This document shows positions 45,172-54,442 of a stretch of DNA of 64,000 bases, in pieces. This DNA comes from Halosimplex salinum (GTDB lineage: Archaea; Halobacteriota; Halobacteria; Halobacteriales; Haloarculaceae). The stretch covers positions 214,290-278,289 of the forward strand of contig NZ_QWGG01000006.1 in the NCBI RefSeq assembly GCF_003730195.1, in the 5' to 3' direction. Within the stretch, counting starts at the first letter, position 1, and each line of letters begins with the position of its first letter. Position numbers and translations under genes: made by a program. A model generated the notes under the pieces. That model did not search any database. It was not told the origin of the DNA and saw nothing but the letters and a program-made list of their open reading frames with translations.

Positions 45172-46156
45172 GACACAGACACCGACCGACTTCGACCCCG
45201 AATCGCCCCGCATCGCCGTCACCGGCGCAGCGGGATTCATCGGCAGTCGAGTTGTCACAGAACTACAGCAGGCGTATCCCGACTGGGAGATCACCGCTCT
45301 CGACAACTTCTACCTCGGCGACGTGCGCGAGATCGGCGACGTGACCGTCGAGCACGTCGACATCCGAAATCGAGATAGGCTGGAAGAGGTGCTCTCCGGC
45401 GCGGACATCGTGATGCATCTCGCCGCAGTCTCGGGCGTCGACGACTGCGAGGAGAACAAGGACCTGGCTTTCGAGGCGAACGTCCAGGGCACGAACAACG
45501 TCGCCTGGTTCTGTCGGAAGACCGGCGCGGCGCTGATCTTCCCGTATTCGATGGCCGTCCTCGGCGATCCGGTCGACTTCCCGATCACCGCGGACCACCC
45601 GCGCGACCCGATGAACTGGTACGGCCGGACGAAACTCCTCAGCGAACACGCCATCGAGGACTTCGCCGAGGGCGCGTTCCCGGCCCACCTGTTCCTCAAG
45701 TCGAATCTGTATGGGGAGCACGAGATCAACGGCCGGACCGTCTCCAAAGGCACGGTCATCAATTTCTTCGTCGGCCGCGCGAAGGCCGGCGAGAACCTGA
45801 CCGTCTACGAACCCGGCGACCAGGCGCGCAACTACATCCACGTGAAAGACGTGGCCCGCGCGTACGTCCGGAGCGCCGAACGGCTGGTCGACCAGCTCGA
45901 CACGGGCGAGACGGGTGTCGAGAAGTACGAGATCGCCAGTCAGGAGGACCCCGGCATCACGACCGTCGCCGAGATGGTCCGCGACATCGCCGCCGAGGAG
46001 ATCGACTTCGAACCCGACATCGAACTGCTGGAGAACCCCCGCGACGAGACGCTCGTCAGCGAGTTCGCCGTCGACACGACCCGCGCCCAGGAGGAACTGG
46101 GCTGGTCCGTCGAGCACTCCGTCGAGGACAGCATCCGCGAGTTGTTGCGCCGGTAA
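45164..46156 (+). CDS. NAD-dependent nucleotide-sugar epimerase/dehydratase (SDR)
   Basis: This 330-aa protein has a short polar N-terminus (TQTPTDFDPE), then AVTGAAGFIGSRVV, SMAVLGDP, NWYGRTK with the Tyr/Lys pair, and ARNYIHVKDVARAYV. The Ser of the usual SSxxVYG motif appears as PYSMAVLG. It is the third SDR in the run. Three different SDR genes together suggest stepwise conversion of one nucleotide sugar, but the order is not readable from sequence. Confidence 0.82.
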   Translation: MSETQTPTDFDPESPRIAVTGAAGFIGSRVVTELQQAYPDWEITALDNFYLGDVREIGDVTVEHVDIRNRDRLEEVLSGADIVMHLAAVSGVDDCEENKDLAFEANVQGTNNVAWFCRKTGAALIFPYSMAVLGDPVDFPITADHPRDPMNWYGRTKLLSEHAIEDFAEGAFPAHLFLKSNLYGEHEINGRTVSKGTVINFFVGRAKAGENLTVYEPGDQARNYIHVKDVARAYVRSAERLVDQLDTGETGVEKYEIASQEDPGITTVAEMVRDIAAEEIDFEPDIELLENPRDETLVSEFAVDTTRAQEELGWSVEHSVEDSIRELLRR

Positions 46157-46198
46157 ACTCGTGTTCGAATCCGCTCCCGTGTGTGGAACTCTCGCCGT

Positions 46199-46621
46199 TC
46201 ACCGCGGGGAGTCGCCGGTAGAACTGTCGTACATCCGTTCGAACGCTTGCTCGCCACGAATCAACTCGTCGACGCCGTCGGTAAGCGTCACTTCGCCGAA
46301 TACGGTCGCCCGATAATACGTGTACAGTCCGTCCTGTCCGCGCTCGGTACGCTGGCGTTTTTCGACGAGGGCGACGTCGACGAGCTCGTTGAGGTGGTAG
46401 TGAAGGGTGCTGTCGTCGATATCGAGTGCGTTCTCGAGTTCCTTCGGACTCATCTCGCCGCTGTGGACGAGTCGATAGAGGATCTCGTAGCGGGTGCGAT
46501 GGCCGACGGCGGCGTGCATCGCGAGATACTCGTCGAGCTCGAGCACGCTCTCCTCGGGTAGCAGGTCTTCCGGATCGTCCGGGGCGTTACCGTCGACTGT
46601 CCGCGTTTGATCCGTCGCCAT
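46199..46621 (-). CDS. ArsR-like winged-helix transcription regulator
   Basis: This 140-aa protein has a central winged helix: HRTRYEILYRLVHSGEMSP, ELENALDIDDSTLHYHLNEL, then LVEKRQRTERGQDGLYTYYR. The acidic N-terminus is typical of haloarchaea. It is convergent with the SDR operon and the nearest regulator to it and to the palindrome before the SQD1-like gene. No ligand-binding domain is seen. It could control the local glycan genes or itself; this is inference. Confidence 0.78.
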   Translation of the reverse strand: MATDQTRTVDGNAPDDPEDLLPEESVLELDEYLAMHAAVGHRTRYEILYRLVHSGEMSPKELENALDIDDSTLHYHLNELVDVALVEKRQRTERGQDGLYTYYRATVFGEVTLTDGVDELIRGEQAFERMYDSSTGDSPR

Positions 46622-47001
46622 CGTAGGTCACAGTATGAGCTGAATTCGCTTAGCCGTTGTCGAGCCGAGATTTCCTGAAAACGGGCTTTTTTATTAACAA
46701 CGTTGACCACACAGACCTGTGGATGGGGCGACATCATCCACCGAGAACGACGTGGAGAGTTCGAGCGGCTAGATTGACCCGTCGCTACCGGTGAGCGGCC
46801 GGTCGTCTAGTTCGACAAACTTGTCACCATCTCCCGTTCGATCCGGACGCCGACGAGACGGCAACCGCTAACCTTGAGTGCCGTCATCCCGCCCGACTAC
46901 GACTGCTTCGACTAGTTCGTGTGATCCACTCTCACCTTACGATACCCTCCTGTTGTGATCACAGCCGGCGGACACCTGAACAGACCGACAACTGACTCCC
47001 C
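46622..47001. other. Gene-free 380-nt stretch with inverted repeats
   Basis: No ORF here looks coding and no tRNA-like fold was seen. The part near the regulator gene has an AT stretch TTTTTTATTAACAA (46688-46701). It also has an inverted repeat GTGGATG (46719-46725) / CATCCAC (46735-46741). These may be promoter and operator parts of the regulator. The rest, up to the sugar transferase gene, shows nothing recognised. Confidence 0.5.
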
Positions 47002-48447
47002 TCAAGCGTCACGCTCGTCCCCTGGCCGGACCGTCTCCACCACGTCGCCGCCGACCTGCCACAGCTGTCGGATCACGATCTTCAGGTCGAACCAGAACGA
47101 CTGCCGGCGGATGTACTCCACGTCGTAGCGCAACTTCTCCTCGGGGTCGTAGCCGGTCGCGTCGTTGATCTGCGCCAGCCCAGTCAACCCGGGACGAACG
47201 AACCAGCGCCGCCGCCAGGTGTCGGCGCTCGTCTCCATCTCCGTGTCGAGTTCGGGCCGCTCGGGCCGCGGGCCGACGACGCTCATGTCGCCGACGAGTA
47301 TCGACCACAGCTGGGGAATCTCGTCCAGATGCGTCCGACGAAGAAACCGACCTACCCGAGTCACGCGCGGGTCGACGCCGCCGTCGTCCTCGTCGCTCAG
47401 CCGCGCGCCCGAGTCGGCCTCGGCGTCGACGACCATGCTCCGGAACTTGTACACGGCGAAGCGGTCGCCGAACTCCGCAGTGCGGTCCTGACTGTACAGC
47501 ACCGGCCCCGGACTGTCGAGTTTCACCGCGACGGCGATGGCTGCGATGACCGGCGAGAATACGATCAGTCCCGTGAGCGCGAAGGCCACGTCGAAGGCGC
47601 GCTTGACGACGTAGTCCTGCGTGTCCCACGGTTCGAGGTCGATATCGACGAGGTCGCTCTCGGGGACGCCGCTGGTCAGCACGTTGTCGGCGTGGTCGCG
47701 GTGGACCTTCGCGACGATGCCGTGGTCGTAACAGACGTCGAGCGCGCCGAAGAACTCCAGCCGGTCCGTGTCGCCAAAGGCCAGCACCGCGGTGTCGATG
47801 TCGTGGGTGAGCAGCACCTCCTCGAGTCGCGACAGGCCGCCGAGACACTCCAGCTCGGCCAGCGGGTCGCGTCCGACGACGACGCCGCCGTCTGTGTAGC
47901 CTGCCCCGGAAGCGGTCCCGTCTTCGCGCCCGGCGAGCGGCGAGACGTACCCCACGATATCCAGATCTGTGGTGGCGAGCACGTCGGCCATCGCGTCGGC
48001 GTCGTCGCCGACGATGATCGCGCGTTCGGCCCCCGGCGGTCGCCGTCGGATGGCGACCATCGCGACGGGGAGCGCGACGAACAACAGTCCAGTGACGATC
48101 ATCAGCGTCGACCGGGGAAGTCGGTAGGAGTAGTTGTAGTAGCCGAGCGCGGCCAGAGCGACCATCGCCAGCAGGACGCGCTTCTGCGTGAGGAGGATCG
48201 TATCGAGGATCCGCCGGGGACGAGGTTTGAACACGGGCCACATCGCCGCAACCGCGACGCCGAGCGTCGTCAACGCGGCGACTGTGAACTGCTCACCGTC
48301 GAGGACGGCGGGCGCCGGTCGCCCGAAGTATGGAACGAGCGCGAAGAGCGCCTGCACGAACGAGAGGTTCGCGATGACCAGCGTGACGAGCGTCAGGGCC
48401 AGCGTGACCCCGACACTCGCCACCCGATACTGCCACCGCGAATTCAT
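47002..48447 (-). CDS. Polyprenyl-phosphate sugar-1-phosphate transferase
   Basis: This 481-aa protein has four N-terminal helices, a soluble Rossmann-like middle (IIVGDDADAMADVL, about 140-260), a fifth helix, and a C-terminal bacterial-sugar-transferase domain. That domain carries VKRAFDVAFALTGLIVFSPV, KFRSMVVDAEADSG, RRTHLDEIPQLWSILVGD, then MSVVGPRPERPEL and RPGLTGLAQI. WbaP/CpsE-type enzymes move a sugar-1-phosphate onto a polyprenyl phosphate, starting lipid-linked glycan synthesis. A GATATAAAC TATA-like element lies 24-32 nt upstream on the other strand. Confidence 0.92.
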   Translation of the reverse strand: MNSRWQYRVASVGVTLALTLVTLVIANLSFVQALFALVPYFGRPAPAVLDGEQFTVAALTTLGVAVAAMWPVFKPRPRRILDTILLTQKRVLLAMVALAALGYYNYSYRLPRSTLMIVTGLLFVALPVAMVAIRRRPPGAERAIIVGDDADAMADVLATTDLDIVGYVSPLAGREDGTASGAGYTDGGVVVGRDPLAELECLGGLSRLEEVLLTHDIDTAVLAFGDTDRLEFFGALDVCYDHGIVAKVHRDHADNVLTSGVPESDLVDIDLEPWDTQDYVVKRAFDVAFALTGLIVFSPVIAAIAVAVKLDSPGPVLYSQDRTAEFGDRFAVYKFRSMVVDAEADSGARLSDEDDGGVDPRVTRVGRFLRRTHLDEIPQLWSILVGDMSVVGPRPERPELDTEMETSADTWRRRWFVRPGLTGLAQINDATGYDPEEKLRYDVEYIRRQSFWFDLKIVIRQLWQVGGDVVETVRPGDERDA

Positions 48448-48569
48448 TGGCCCGTATTTTCGTACGACCTGATATAAACGCTGTGTCGTAATTATCGGCG
48501 GTGAAAGCGGTTTCGGCGGCGATCGGTCGAGGTGTCGAGCGGCGTCTGCGCCCGCCTGTCGACGTCGCG

Positions 48570-49580
48570 TTAGTTCGGAGACCGATCCTCGGGCTGGTCG
48601 CCGCCGTCGCTGACGGCCGGGGCCTGGCGGACCGCCTCACGGCTCGGTGGCTCGACGCGCTCGACGATGTCGGCGACCACGTCCTCGGGGGTCACGTCGC
48701 TCAGGTCGGCCTCCGTGCTGAGGACGAGTCGGTGCTGGAGGATCGGGCCGACGAGCGACTTCACGTCGTCGGGGATGACGTAGTCGCGGCCGTGGATCGC
48801 AGCGCGGGCCTTCGATGTGTTGAGGAAGGCCAGCGACGCCCGCGGCGAGGCGCCGTGGGCGGTGTCCGGTGACTCCCGGGACGCGGCCACGAGGTCGAGG
48901 ATGTACTCGTGGACGCTGTCGTCGATGTACACGTCGCTGACGACCTCTCGTGCGGCGAGGATGTCCTCACGGTCGGCGACCTGTTCGATGGAGCCGGGCC
49001 CCATCTCCGGGTCGGCGTCGAAGCGGCCGAGCAGTTCGGCCTCGTCGTCGCGCTCGGGGAGGCCGACGGTGAGCTTCAGGTCGAAGCGGTCGCGCTGGGC
49101 CTCCGGGAGTTCGAAGGTCCCCTCCATCTCGATGGGGTTCTGCGTGGCGATGACGATGAACGGTTCTTCGAGGTCGAGCGTCTCGCCTTCGATGCTCACC
49201 TGTCGCTCCTGCATCGCTTCGAGGAGGGCGGACTGGGTCTTCGGGGTCGCGCGGTTGATCTCGTCGGCGACGACGACGTTGGCGAACACCGGCCCCTCGC
49301 GGAGTTCGAACTCGCCGATGTTCTCGCGGTAGATCTTCGTGCCGGTGATGTCCGCGGGGAGGATGTCCGGCGTCATCTGGACGCGGTTGTAGTCGAGCCC
49401 GGTCGCTTCGGCGAAGATGTTGGCGATGGTCGTCTTCGCGACGCCGGGCACGCCCTCGAGGAGGACGTGTCCGCGGGTGAGTATCGCGACCGTCAGCCCT
49501 TCCACGACGTCTTCGTTGCCGATGAGAACGGAGCCGGCCTCCGCCTCGATGGCCTCGTAGAGGGCGGCGGGGTCAGTCAT
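48570..49580 (-). CDS. moxR: MoxR-family AAA+ ATPase
   Basis: This 336-aa ATPase has Walker A GVPGVAKT (43-50), Walker B VVVADEINR (102-110), TQNPIEMEGTFELPEAQRDRF with sensor residues, and a C-terminal lid with ASPRASLAFLNTSKARAA. MoxR ATPases act as chaperone-like partners of DUF58/VWA proteins in membrane complex assembly. The ATG at 49580 overlaps the DUF4350 gene stop by 8 nt; another ATG at 49598 is possible. DUF58, DUF4350 and DUF4129-type genes alongside match the known MoxR neighbourhood. Confidence 0.92.
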   Translation of the reverse strand: MTDPAALYEAIEAEAGSVLIGNEDVVEGLTVAILTRGHVLLEGVPGVAKTTIANIFAEATGLDYNRVQMTPDILPADITGTKIYRENIGEFELREGPVFANVVVADEINRATPKTQSALLEAMQERQVSIEGETLDLEEPFIVIATQNPIEMEGTFELPEAQRDRFDLKLTVGLPERDDEAELLGRFDADPEMGPGSIEQVADREDILAAREVVSDVYIDDSVHEYILDLVAASRESPDTAHGASPRASLAFLNTSKARAAIHGRDYVIPDDVKSLVGPILQHRLVLSTEADLSDVTPEDVVADIVERVEPPSREAVRQAPAVSDGGDQPEDRSPN

Positions 49581-50664
49581 CGTCTCCCCGTCCGCCACGC
49601 TGCCGTATAATCGCTTCCGTTACGCGCTCGGCGTAGGACTCCTCCCAGTCGGGGTGTCTGTCGGCCAGCAACGCCTTCACCGCCGATTCGTCGAGTTCTA
49701 TCTCACCGAGGTCGGACGCCTCGCGCTCCCAGCCGAACGTGGATCGCAGGGCCACCGCCACCTGGTCGCGAGTGACGTACAGCGCGAACGCGCCGAAGGC
49801 GAGCATCGCCAGAACCGCCTGGAGCGGTGCGCTGGCGCGCACCGTCAGCAGCGCGTACACGAGCGGCGGCAGCGACGCGTGCTGGGAGTAGTCGACGAGG
49901 ACGTGACTCCGCCCGTCGACGAGCGCGTCGAGGAACGCGCGATTGCCCGGTTGTTCGAGCATCGCGTTCGTGAAGACGCTCGGGTCGCTCACGACGACGA
50001 TTCGGCCTTCGCCCTCGGGCTCGACGGTCGCGACCCGGAGCGACCCGAACGGCTCGCCGGCGTCGTAGCTCTCGTTCTCGTCGGCGTCGACGTACGCCAC
50101 GTCGGAGCTGTTGACCAGCGTCGTCACGTCGCTGGTGCCCATCCCCGCCTCGCCGCTGGCGTTGATCGTCGTCCCGTCGTTGAGCGTGAGCGACTCGACG
50201 CCTGCGGTCAGTTCGTGCTCGGTGACGTTGTCCGCGACCGGGAGCTCCGGGCTGCGGTAGTTGTTCTGGTCGTCGCGGAGCTGTCGGCCGTCGATCCGGG
50301 CGCTGGCACCGACCGCGTCGAGATACGCGTTCGTCGCGTTGGGCGCCTCGCCGGCGACGACGAGGGTCCCGCCCCGGGAGACGAACGACTGGACCCGCGC
50401 GACCGACGCGTCGGACGGCCTGTCCGGTGCGAGGACGAACGCCGTCGACTCCTGTGCAGGAATCTCACCGTAGCGCTCCGTCGTCGTCGCGAGTTCGATC
50501 TCCGCAGATTCGCTCGCCGCCGTGCGGAGCGTCTCGGCGCCGTCCCAGTCGGCGTTGTACGGGCCGTACGCCGCCGAGGAGGTGCTCATCGCGCCGATAA
50601 GCGCGAGATTCACGGCGAGGAGCACGACGACGACGGCCAGCCGCGGGTAGTCGTACGAGTCCAT
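49573..50664 (-). CDS. DUF4350-type membrane protein
   Basis: This 363-aa protein has an N-terminal helix (PRLAVVVVLLAVNLALIGAM) and an extracytoplasmic domain (about 30-265) with the glutamine-amidotransferase-like run VARVQSFVSRGGTLVVAGEA and GRIVVVSDPSVFTNAML. A second helix follows near 280-300, then a cytoplasmic tail. This fits the DUF4350 family found between MoxR and DUF4129 genes. Its biochemical role is unknown. It lies 3 nt after the DUF4129-type gene stop. Confidence 0.78.
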   Translation of the reverse strand: MDSYDYPRLAVVVVLLAVNLALIGAMSTSSAAYGPYNADWDGAETLRTAASESAEIELATTTERYGEIPAQESTAFVLAPDRPSDASVARVQSFVSRGGTLVVAGEAPNATNAYLDAVGASARIDGRQLRDDQNNYRSPELPVADNVTEHELTAGVESLTLNDGTTINASGEAGMGTSDVTTLVNSSDVAYVDADENESYDAGEPFGSLRVATVEPEGEGRIVVVSDPSVFTNAMLEQPGNRAFLDALVDGRSHVLVDYSQHASLPPLVYALLTVRASAPLQAVLAMLAFGAFALYVTRDQVAVALRSTFGWEREASDLGEIELDESAVKALLADRHPDWEESYAERVTEAIIRQRGGRGDDD

Positions 50665-50667
50665 CGG

Positions 50668-52848
50668 TCAGTCACCCGGTTGATCTGTCTGTCCCGGCCC
50701 GTCCGGGAGCGATCCGTCGACGAACGATTCGATCCGGTCGAGCGTCGCCCGGGCCGCATCGGCGTCGACCGCGCCCGCGGCGTAGGCGACGCGCTCGTAG
50801 CGCTCTGTCACGTCCCGGAGGGCGTCGAGCGTCTCCGCGTCGAGGTCGGCGTCCCGGCAGTCCCGGTAGAACTCCCAGTGGGTCCGCCCGTCGCCCGGGA
50901 CGGCGCCCTGTCGCTCGATGCGGTGCCGGAGCGCGGCGTAGCCGACCCGGACGGCCGTCTCGGGGTCGCTCGCGAGGCGGTCGCGAGCGGTCGAAAGGAG
51001 CGACGCCGAGTCCGCGCTTGCGCTCACGCTCCCGCCGAGGTCGCTCGCCGCGATACCGGGTTGGCCGGCGCCGGAGACACCGCGTTCCCCGCCGGTCTCC
51101 CACGGTCTGCGCCGCGCGAGGACGACACCGCCGACGAGTCCGACAACCAGCAGTGCGAGACCGCCCAGCAGCACCGGCCGCCCGGGTGCTCTGACGGTGA
51201 CGTCCGTGGTGTGACCGACCGGCGCGAGGTTACTCGTCGCGTCCTCGTAGCTCGCGGTGACGAGGATCTTCTGGGACCCGCCGAGGAGGCCGCCGTCGAG
51301 CGCCTCGCTCGGGACGGCGATCGTCGTCGCGAACGACCCGTTCGCGTCGGTCTCCGTCGTCGCGACGGTAGTCCCGTCGACCGCGAGGCCGACCGTCTCG
51401 TTGTCCACGTCGTGGCCGTTCGCGCTCGATAGGTGCCCCTCGACCCGGACCGTCCGCCCCTCGACGTGCGTCGCGTTCGCCGTCAGATCCGTGGCGAGTT
51501 CGGCCACCTGGAGCGTCGCGTTCGCGCTCGCCCCGGCCAACGTCCGGTTCTCGAGCGGGACGAGCACGCGGACTCGCTGCTCGCCGTCGCCGACCGAACT
51601 CGGGAACCGTTCCGAGACGTCGTATCGACCCGCGCTGTCGGTCTCGTTGCGCGCGAATACCTGCCCGTCGACGAGGACGATGTACGGCGCGTTCGGGACG
51701 CCCACGCCGTCGACGCTCACCTGCCCGGTGACTCGGAGCCTCTCGCCGTACCTGATCTCGTCGGGTGCGACCGAGACGTCGACCGCGGGCGTCTCCTGTC
51801 TGAACTCGACCTTGAGCGTCTGTTCGGCCGGCGCGTCGGCCGAGTCGTTTGCCGGGACGTATGCCACGGTCGCGCTGGAGACGTTCGTCGAGACCAGCGC
51901 CGGCCGGTGGTCGACGTTGAACGACCCGTTCGCGTCCGTCTCCGTCTCGGCCGTCTGGTTCCCGACGGAGAGCCGGACCGTCCCGTTCGAGACGGCCGAG
52001 CCGTTCGCCGTGACCCTGCCTGCGACGGACAGTGGGTTCGAGAACGACGCCGTCCGCGAGTAGTCGTCGACCCGCAACTCCGTCGGCCTGAACGTCTCGT
52101 CGCGGACGGTCGCCTGCCTCGCCGTGACGTTCTCGACGGTCTCGTCGATGCTCGCGCGCCCCTCTGTGAAGTCCTGCCCGGAGACGTTTGAGAGCGTTCG
52201 ATAGCGCTCGTCCAGCAGACCCCCGGTCTCCTCCACGTCGTCGGCGAGTCGCGAGAGTTCGTGTGCGTGTCGGTAGACCTGCCCTCGACCGCCCGGCATC
52301 GGTTTCTCACCGCCCGACTCCACCTCGCTCAGGTCTGGTCGGATCCGGGCGTCGCCGAAGTCTGTCGCCGTGTACTCGCCACTCCGCAGAGACTGGTAGC
52401 GCTGGTGGATCCGGTTGTATCGGTCCACCGTCTCGACGAACTCGCGCTGGGTCTCGAGCATCCGCCGGTAGGCGATGGTCTGGTCGGCGTTGCCCGTCTC
52501 GTTGGCGACCGAAGAGTACTGCTCGACCAGCGCCTCGTACTCGGTGCCGTTGAGCCGTTCACGCGCTTCGTCGACGTCTCCGCTGCTGACGTTGATCGCG
52601 CCGCTCCGCGCTCGATCCGCCAGCCGGTCCGCGAGCTGTCGTTCGACCGCACTCAGGTCGCCCTCGCCGCCGGCTTCCGCCGGATCGGTCTGTCTCGGCT
52701 CGCCGGCCGCGTCCGAGCCGCCGAGCCCCGACACGCCGGCCGCGGGAGCGATTGCCCCGACCACTACTCCGACGACGAGAACGGCGATCCCGACCGTGAC
52801 GAGCGCCCGGGAGACCGTGTCGTCGGGAAGGAGGGCGGGGCGGTTCAC
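50668..52848 (-). CDS. Surface-exposed multidomain protein with DUF4129-like C-terminus
   Basis: This 726-aa protein starts at a GTG (VNRPALLPDD) that has a TATA element (GGATTATATC, 52871-52880) 23-32 nt upstream. It has a signal-anchor helix (about 13-37), a helical region, three Ig/carboxypeptidase-regulatory-like beta domains (each with an ETDxxGSF or ETDSAGRY turn), and a second helix near 590-610. The cytoplasmic end has VRVGYAALRHRIERQG, then THWEFYRDC, as in DUF4129. No transglutaminase triad was seen. It is probably a cell-envelope sensor or scaffold working with MoxR and DUF58. Confidence 0.75.
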   Translation of the reverse strand: MNRPALLPDDTVSRALVTVGIAVLVVGVVVGAIAPAAGVSGLGGSDAAGEPRQTDPAEAGGEGDLSAVERQLADRLADRARSGAINVSSGDVDEARERLNGTEYEALVEQYSSVANETGNADQTIAYRRMLETQREFVETVDRYNRIHQRYQSLRSGEYTATDFGDARIRPDLSEVESGGEKPMPGGRGQVYRHAHELSRLADDVEETGGLLDERYRTLSNVSGQDFTEGRASIDETVENVTARQATVRDETFRPTELRVDDYSRTASFSNPLSVAGRVTANGSAVSNGTVRLSVGNQTAETETDANGSFNVDHRPALVSTNVSSATVAYVPANDSADAPAEQTLKVEFRQETPAVDVSVAPDEIRYGERLRVTGQVSVDGVGVPNAPYIVLVDGQVFARNETDSAGRYDVSERFPSSVGDGEQRVRVLVPLENRTLAGASANATLQVAELATDLTANATHVEGRTVRVEGHLSSANGHDVDNETVGLAVDGTTVATTETDANGSFATTIAVPSEALDGGLLGGSQKILVTASYEDATSNLAPVGHTTDVTVRAPGRPVLLGGLALLVVGLVGGVVLARRRPWETGGERGVSGAGQPGIAASDLGGSVSASADSASLLSTARDRLASDPETAVRVGYAALRHRIERQGAVPGDGRTHWEFYRDCRDADLDAETLDALRDVTERYERVAYAAGAVDADAARATLDRIESFVDGSLPDGPGQTDQPGD

Positions 52849-52974
52849 ACCCCGCAGTATCCAGCCAGCGGATATAATCCCTTTCTCTCCGAACGGGAGC
52901 GGTCCACACGGGACTATCCGATTGGCGCCACCGGACAACAGTAGCTTGAATGTGGTCGGTCCGCTCGCTCCGGT

Positions 52975-54396
52975 ATGGACCCGACGGGTCGGTTCTGGGC
53001 GACGGCCGGAGCAGGCGCGCTGCTCGCGGCCCTGGGCGTCATCTTCGCCCGGCCGGAACTCGTCGTCGGCGCCGCCGCCGTCGGCGCGATACTGCTCGCC
53101 CGCCAGTACGCGTTCGTGCAGACACTTCGCGGCCTCGACGCCGACCTCGCCGTCGAACTGGTGACCGACGCCCAGTACGTCCGCCGCGACGGGACGACCG
53201 AGGTGACGCTGACCGTCGGCGTCCCGTCGGCGACGCCACTCCCGCTCGCGGTCACGGCCTCGCTCCCGGTGATCGCCGGCTCGGTCGACCGCGAGGCGCG
53301 GACGGTCGTCCTTGAACCCGGCGACGAGAGTGGGACCGCAACCTTCGAACTCAAGTGGCCCGTCGTCGGTCGGGCGACGATCCCGGCCCCGACTGTCTCG
53401 GTGACCGACGCCTTCGGGCTGTTCACCGAATCCTTCCAGCGCGGGCGCGAGGCGACGGTTCGCGTCGAACCGCGACAGCCCCAGAACGTCCACGTCGGCG
53501 AGGGCGGCGACGCGGTGTCTGCGGCGTTCGGTGGCCACCGGGCGGACCAGCGCGGGCAGGGCACCGACCCCGCCGAACTGCGACAGTACGTCCCCGGCGA
53601 CTCCGTGAGCAACATCGACTGGAAGGCGACCGCGCGACTGGCATACCCGCACGTCCGCGAGTACGAGGTGGAGACCGACCGCCGGACCGTGCTGGTCGTC
53701 GATCACAGGGGACGGCTGGCCGAGGGCCCCGAGGGCGAGACGAAGTTCGACTACCTCCGCGAGGTGGCCCTCACCGTCGCGGCCGCCGCGGATTCGGCGA
53801 ACGACCCGCTCGGCCTCTACGCCGTCGGCGACGACGGGCTCACGCTCGAAGAGCAGCCGTCGACGACGAGCGAACACTATCGGGAGCTGCGGACGCTCCT
53901 CCACGGTCTCGAACCGACCGAGGGCAGTGGGACGGGAGCCATCGCAACACAGGGAGCGGTCGCCGCGAGGCGCGCCGCGACGACACTGACCGACGATGAC
54001 ACGGCGTTCGGTCGGACGCTCCGCCCGTACTTCGACCGGACCGAGGGCTACGTCCGCCGGATGGACGACGACCCGCTGTTCGGGACGATGCGCACCTACG
54101 TCGACCGCCTCGGAAGCGACCACTGGGTGTTGCTGTTCACCGACGACGCCGACCGGCCGCGACTCCGCGAGACCATCCGCCTCGCCCTCGCCAACGGCAA
54201 CCACGTCGTCTGCTTTCTCACCCCCTCCGTGCTGTTCGAGCGCGGCGGACTGGCCGACCTGGACGACGCCTACCAGCGCTACGCCGACTTCGAGTCCTTC
54301 CGGCGTGAACTCGCCGCGCTCGACCGCGTGACCGCTTACGAGGTCGGCCCCGGCGAGCGCCTGTCGGCGCTCCTCTCCGACGGTCGGCGTCGCTGA
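52975..54396 (+). CDS. DUF58 domain protein
   Basis: This 473-aa protein has two N-terminal helices (about 8-42), a beta-rich region, and the DUF58 signature GTDPAELRQYVPGDSVSNID, followed by WKATARLAYPHVREYEVE. A VWA-like domain follows with DHWVLLFTDDAD. DUF58 proteins pair with MoxR ATPases. It is divergent from the DUF4129-like gene across 126 nt and starts a short operon of membrane proteins. Confidence 0.88.
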   Translation: MDPTGRFWATAGAGALLAALGVIFARPELVVGAAAVGAILLARQYAFVQTLRGLDADLAVELVTDAQYVRRDGTTEVTLTVGVPSATPLPLAVTASLPVIAGSVDREARTVVLEPGDESGTATFELKWPVVGRATIPAPTVSVTDAFGLFTESFQRGREATVRVEPRQPQNVHVGEGGDAVSAAFGGHRADQRGQGTDPAELRQYVPGDSVSNIDWKATARLAYPHVREYEVETDRRTVLVVDHRGRLAEGPEGETKFDYLREVALTVAAAADSANDPLGLYAVGDDGLTLEEQPSTTSEHYRELRTLLHGLEPTEGSGTGAIATQGAVAARRAATTLTDDDTAFGRTLRPYFDRTEGYVRRMDDDPLFGTMRTYVDRLGSDHWVLLFTDDADRPRLRETIRLALANGNHVVCFLTPSVLFERGGLADLDDAYQRYADFESFRRELAALDRVTAYEVGPGERLSALLSDGRRR

Positions 54397-54406
54397 GCCT
54401 CGCTCC

Positions 54407-54418
54407 AGAAAGTTGAAA
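54407..54418 (+). promoter_or_regulatory. AGAAAGTTGAAA promoter-like element
   Basis: This 12-mer is identical to the one before glmU and ends 24 nt before the ATG at 54443, the same position as at 18661-18672. Confidence 0.45.
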
Positions 54419-54442
54419 CCCGACGGGTGTCGAGTTACGCCG

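Noticed and set aside
43105..45306. A 733-codon reverse-strand frame
   Set aside because: It is antisense to the SQD1-like and SDR genes, whose family motifs are clear; long antisense frames are normal in GC-rich DNA.
14125..49580. Four gene junctions with the same 8-nt ATGNNTGA overlap (14125, 34718, 45164, 49573)
   Set aside because: 8-nt overlaps of this form are a common outcome of start and stop codon geometry, so no special signal is needed.
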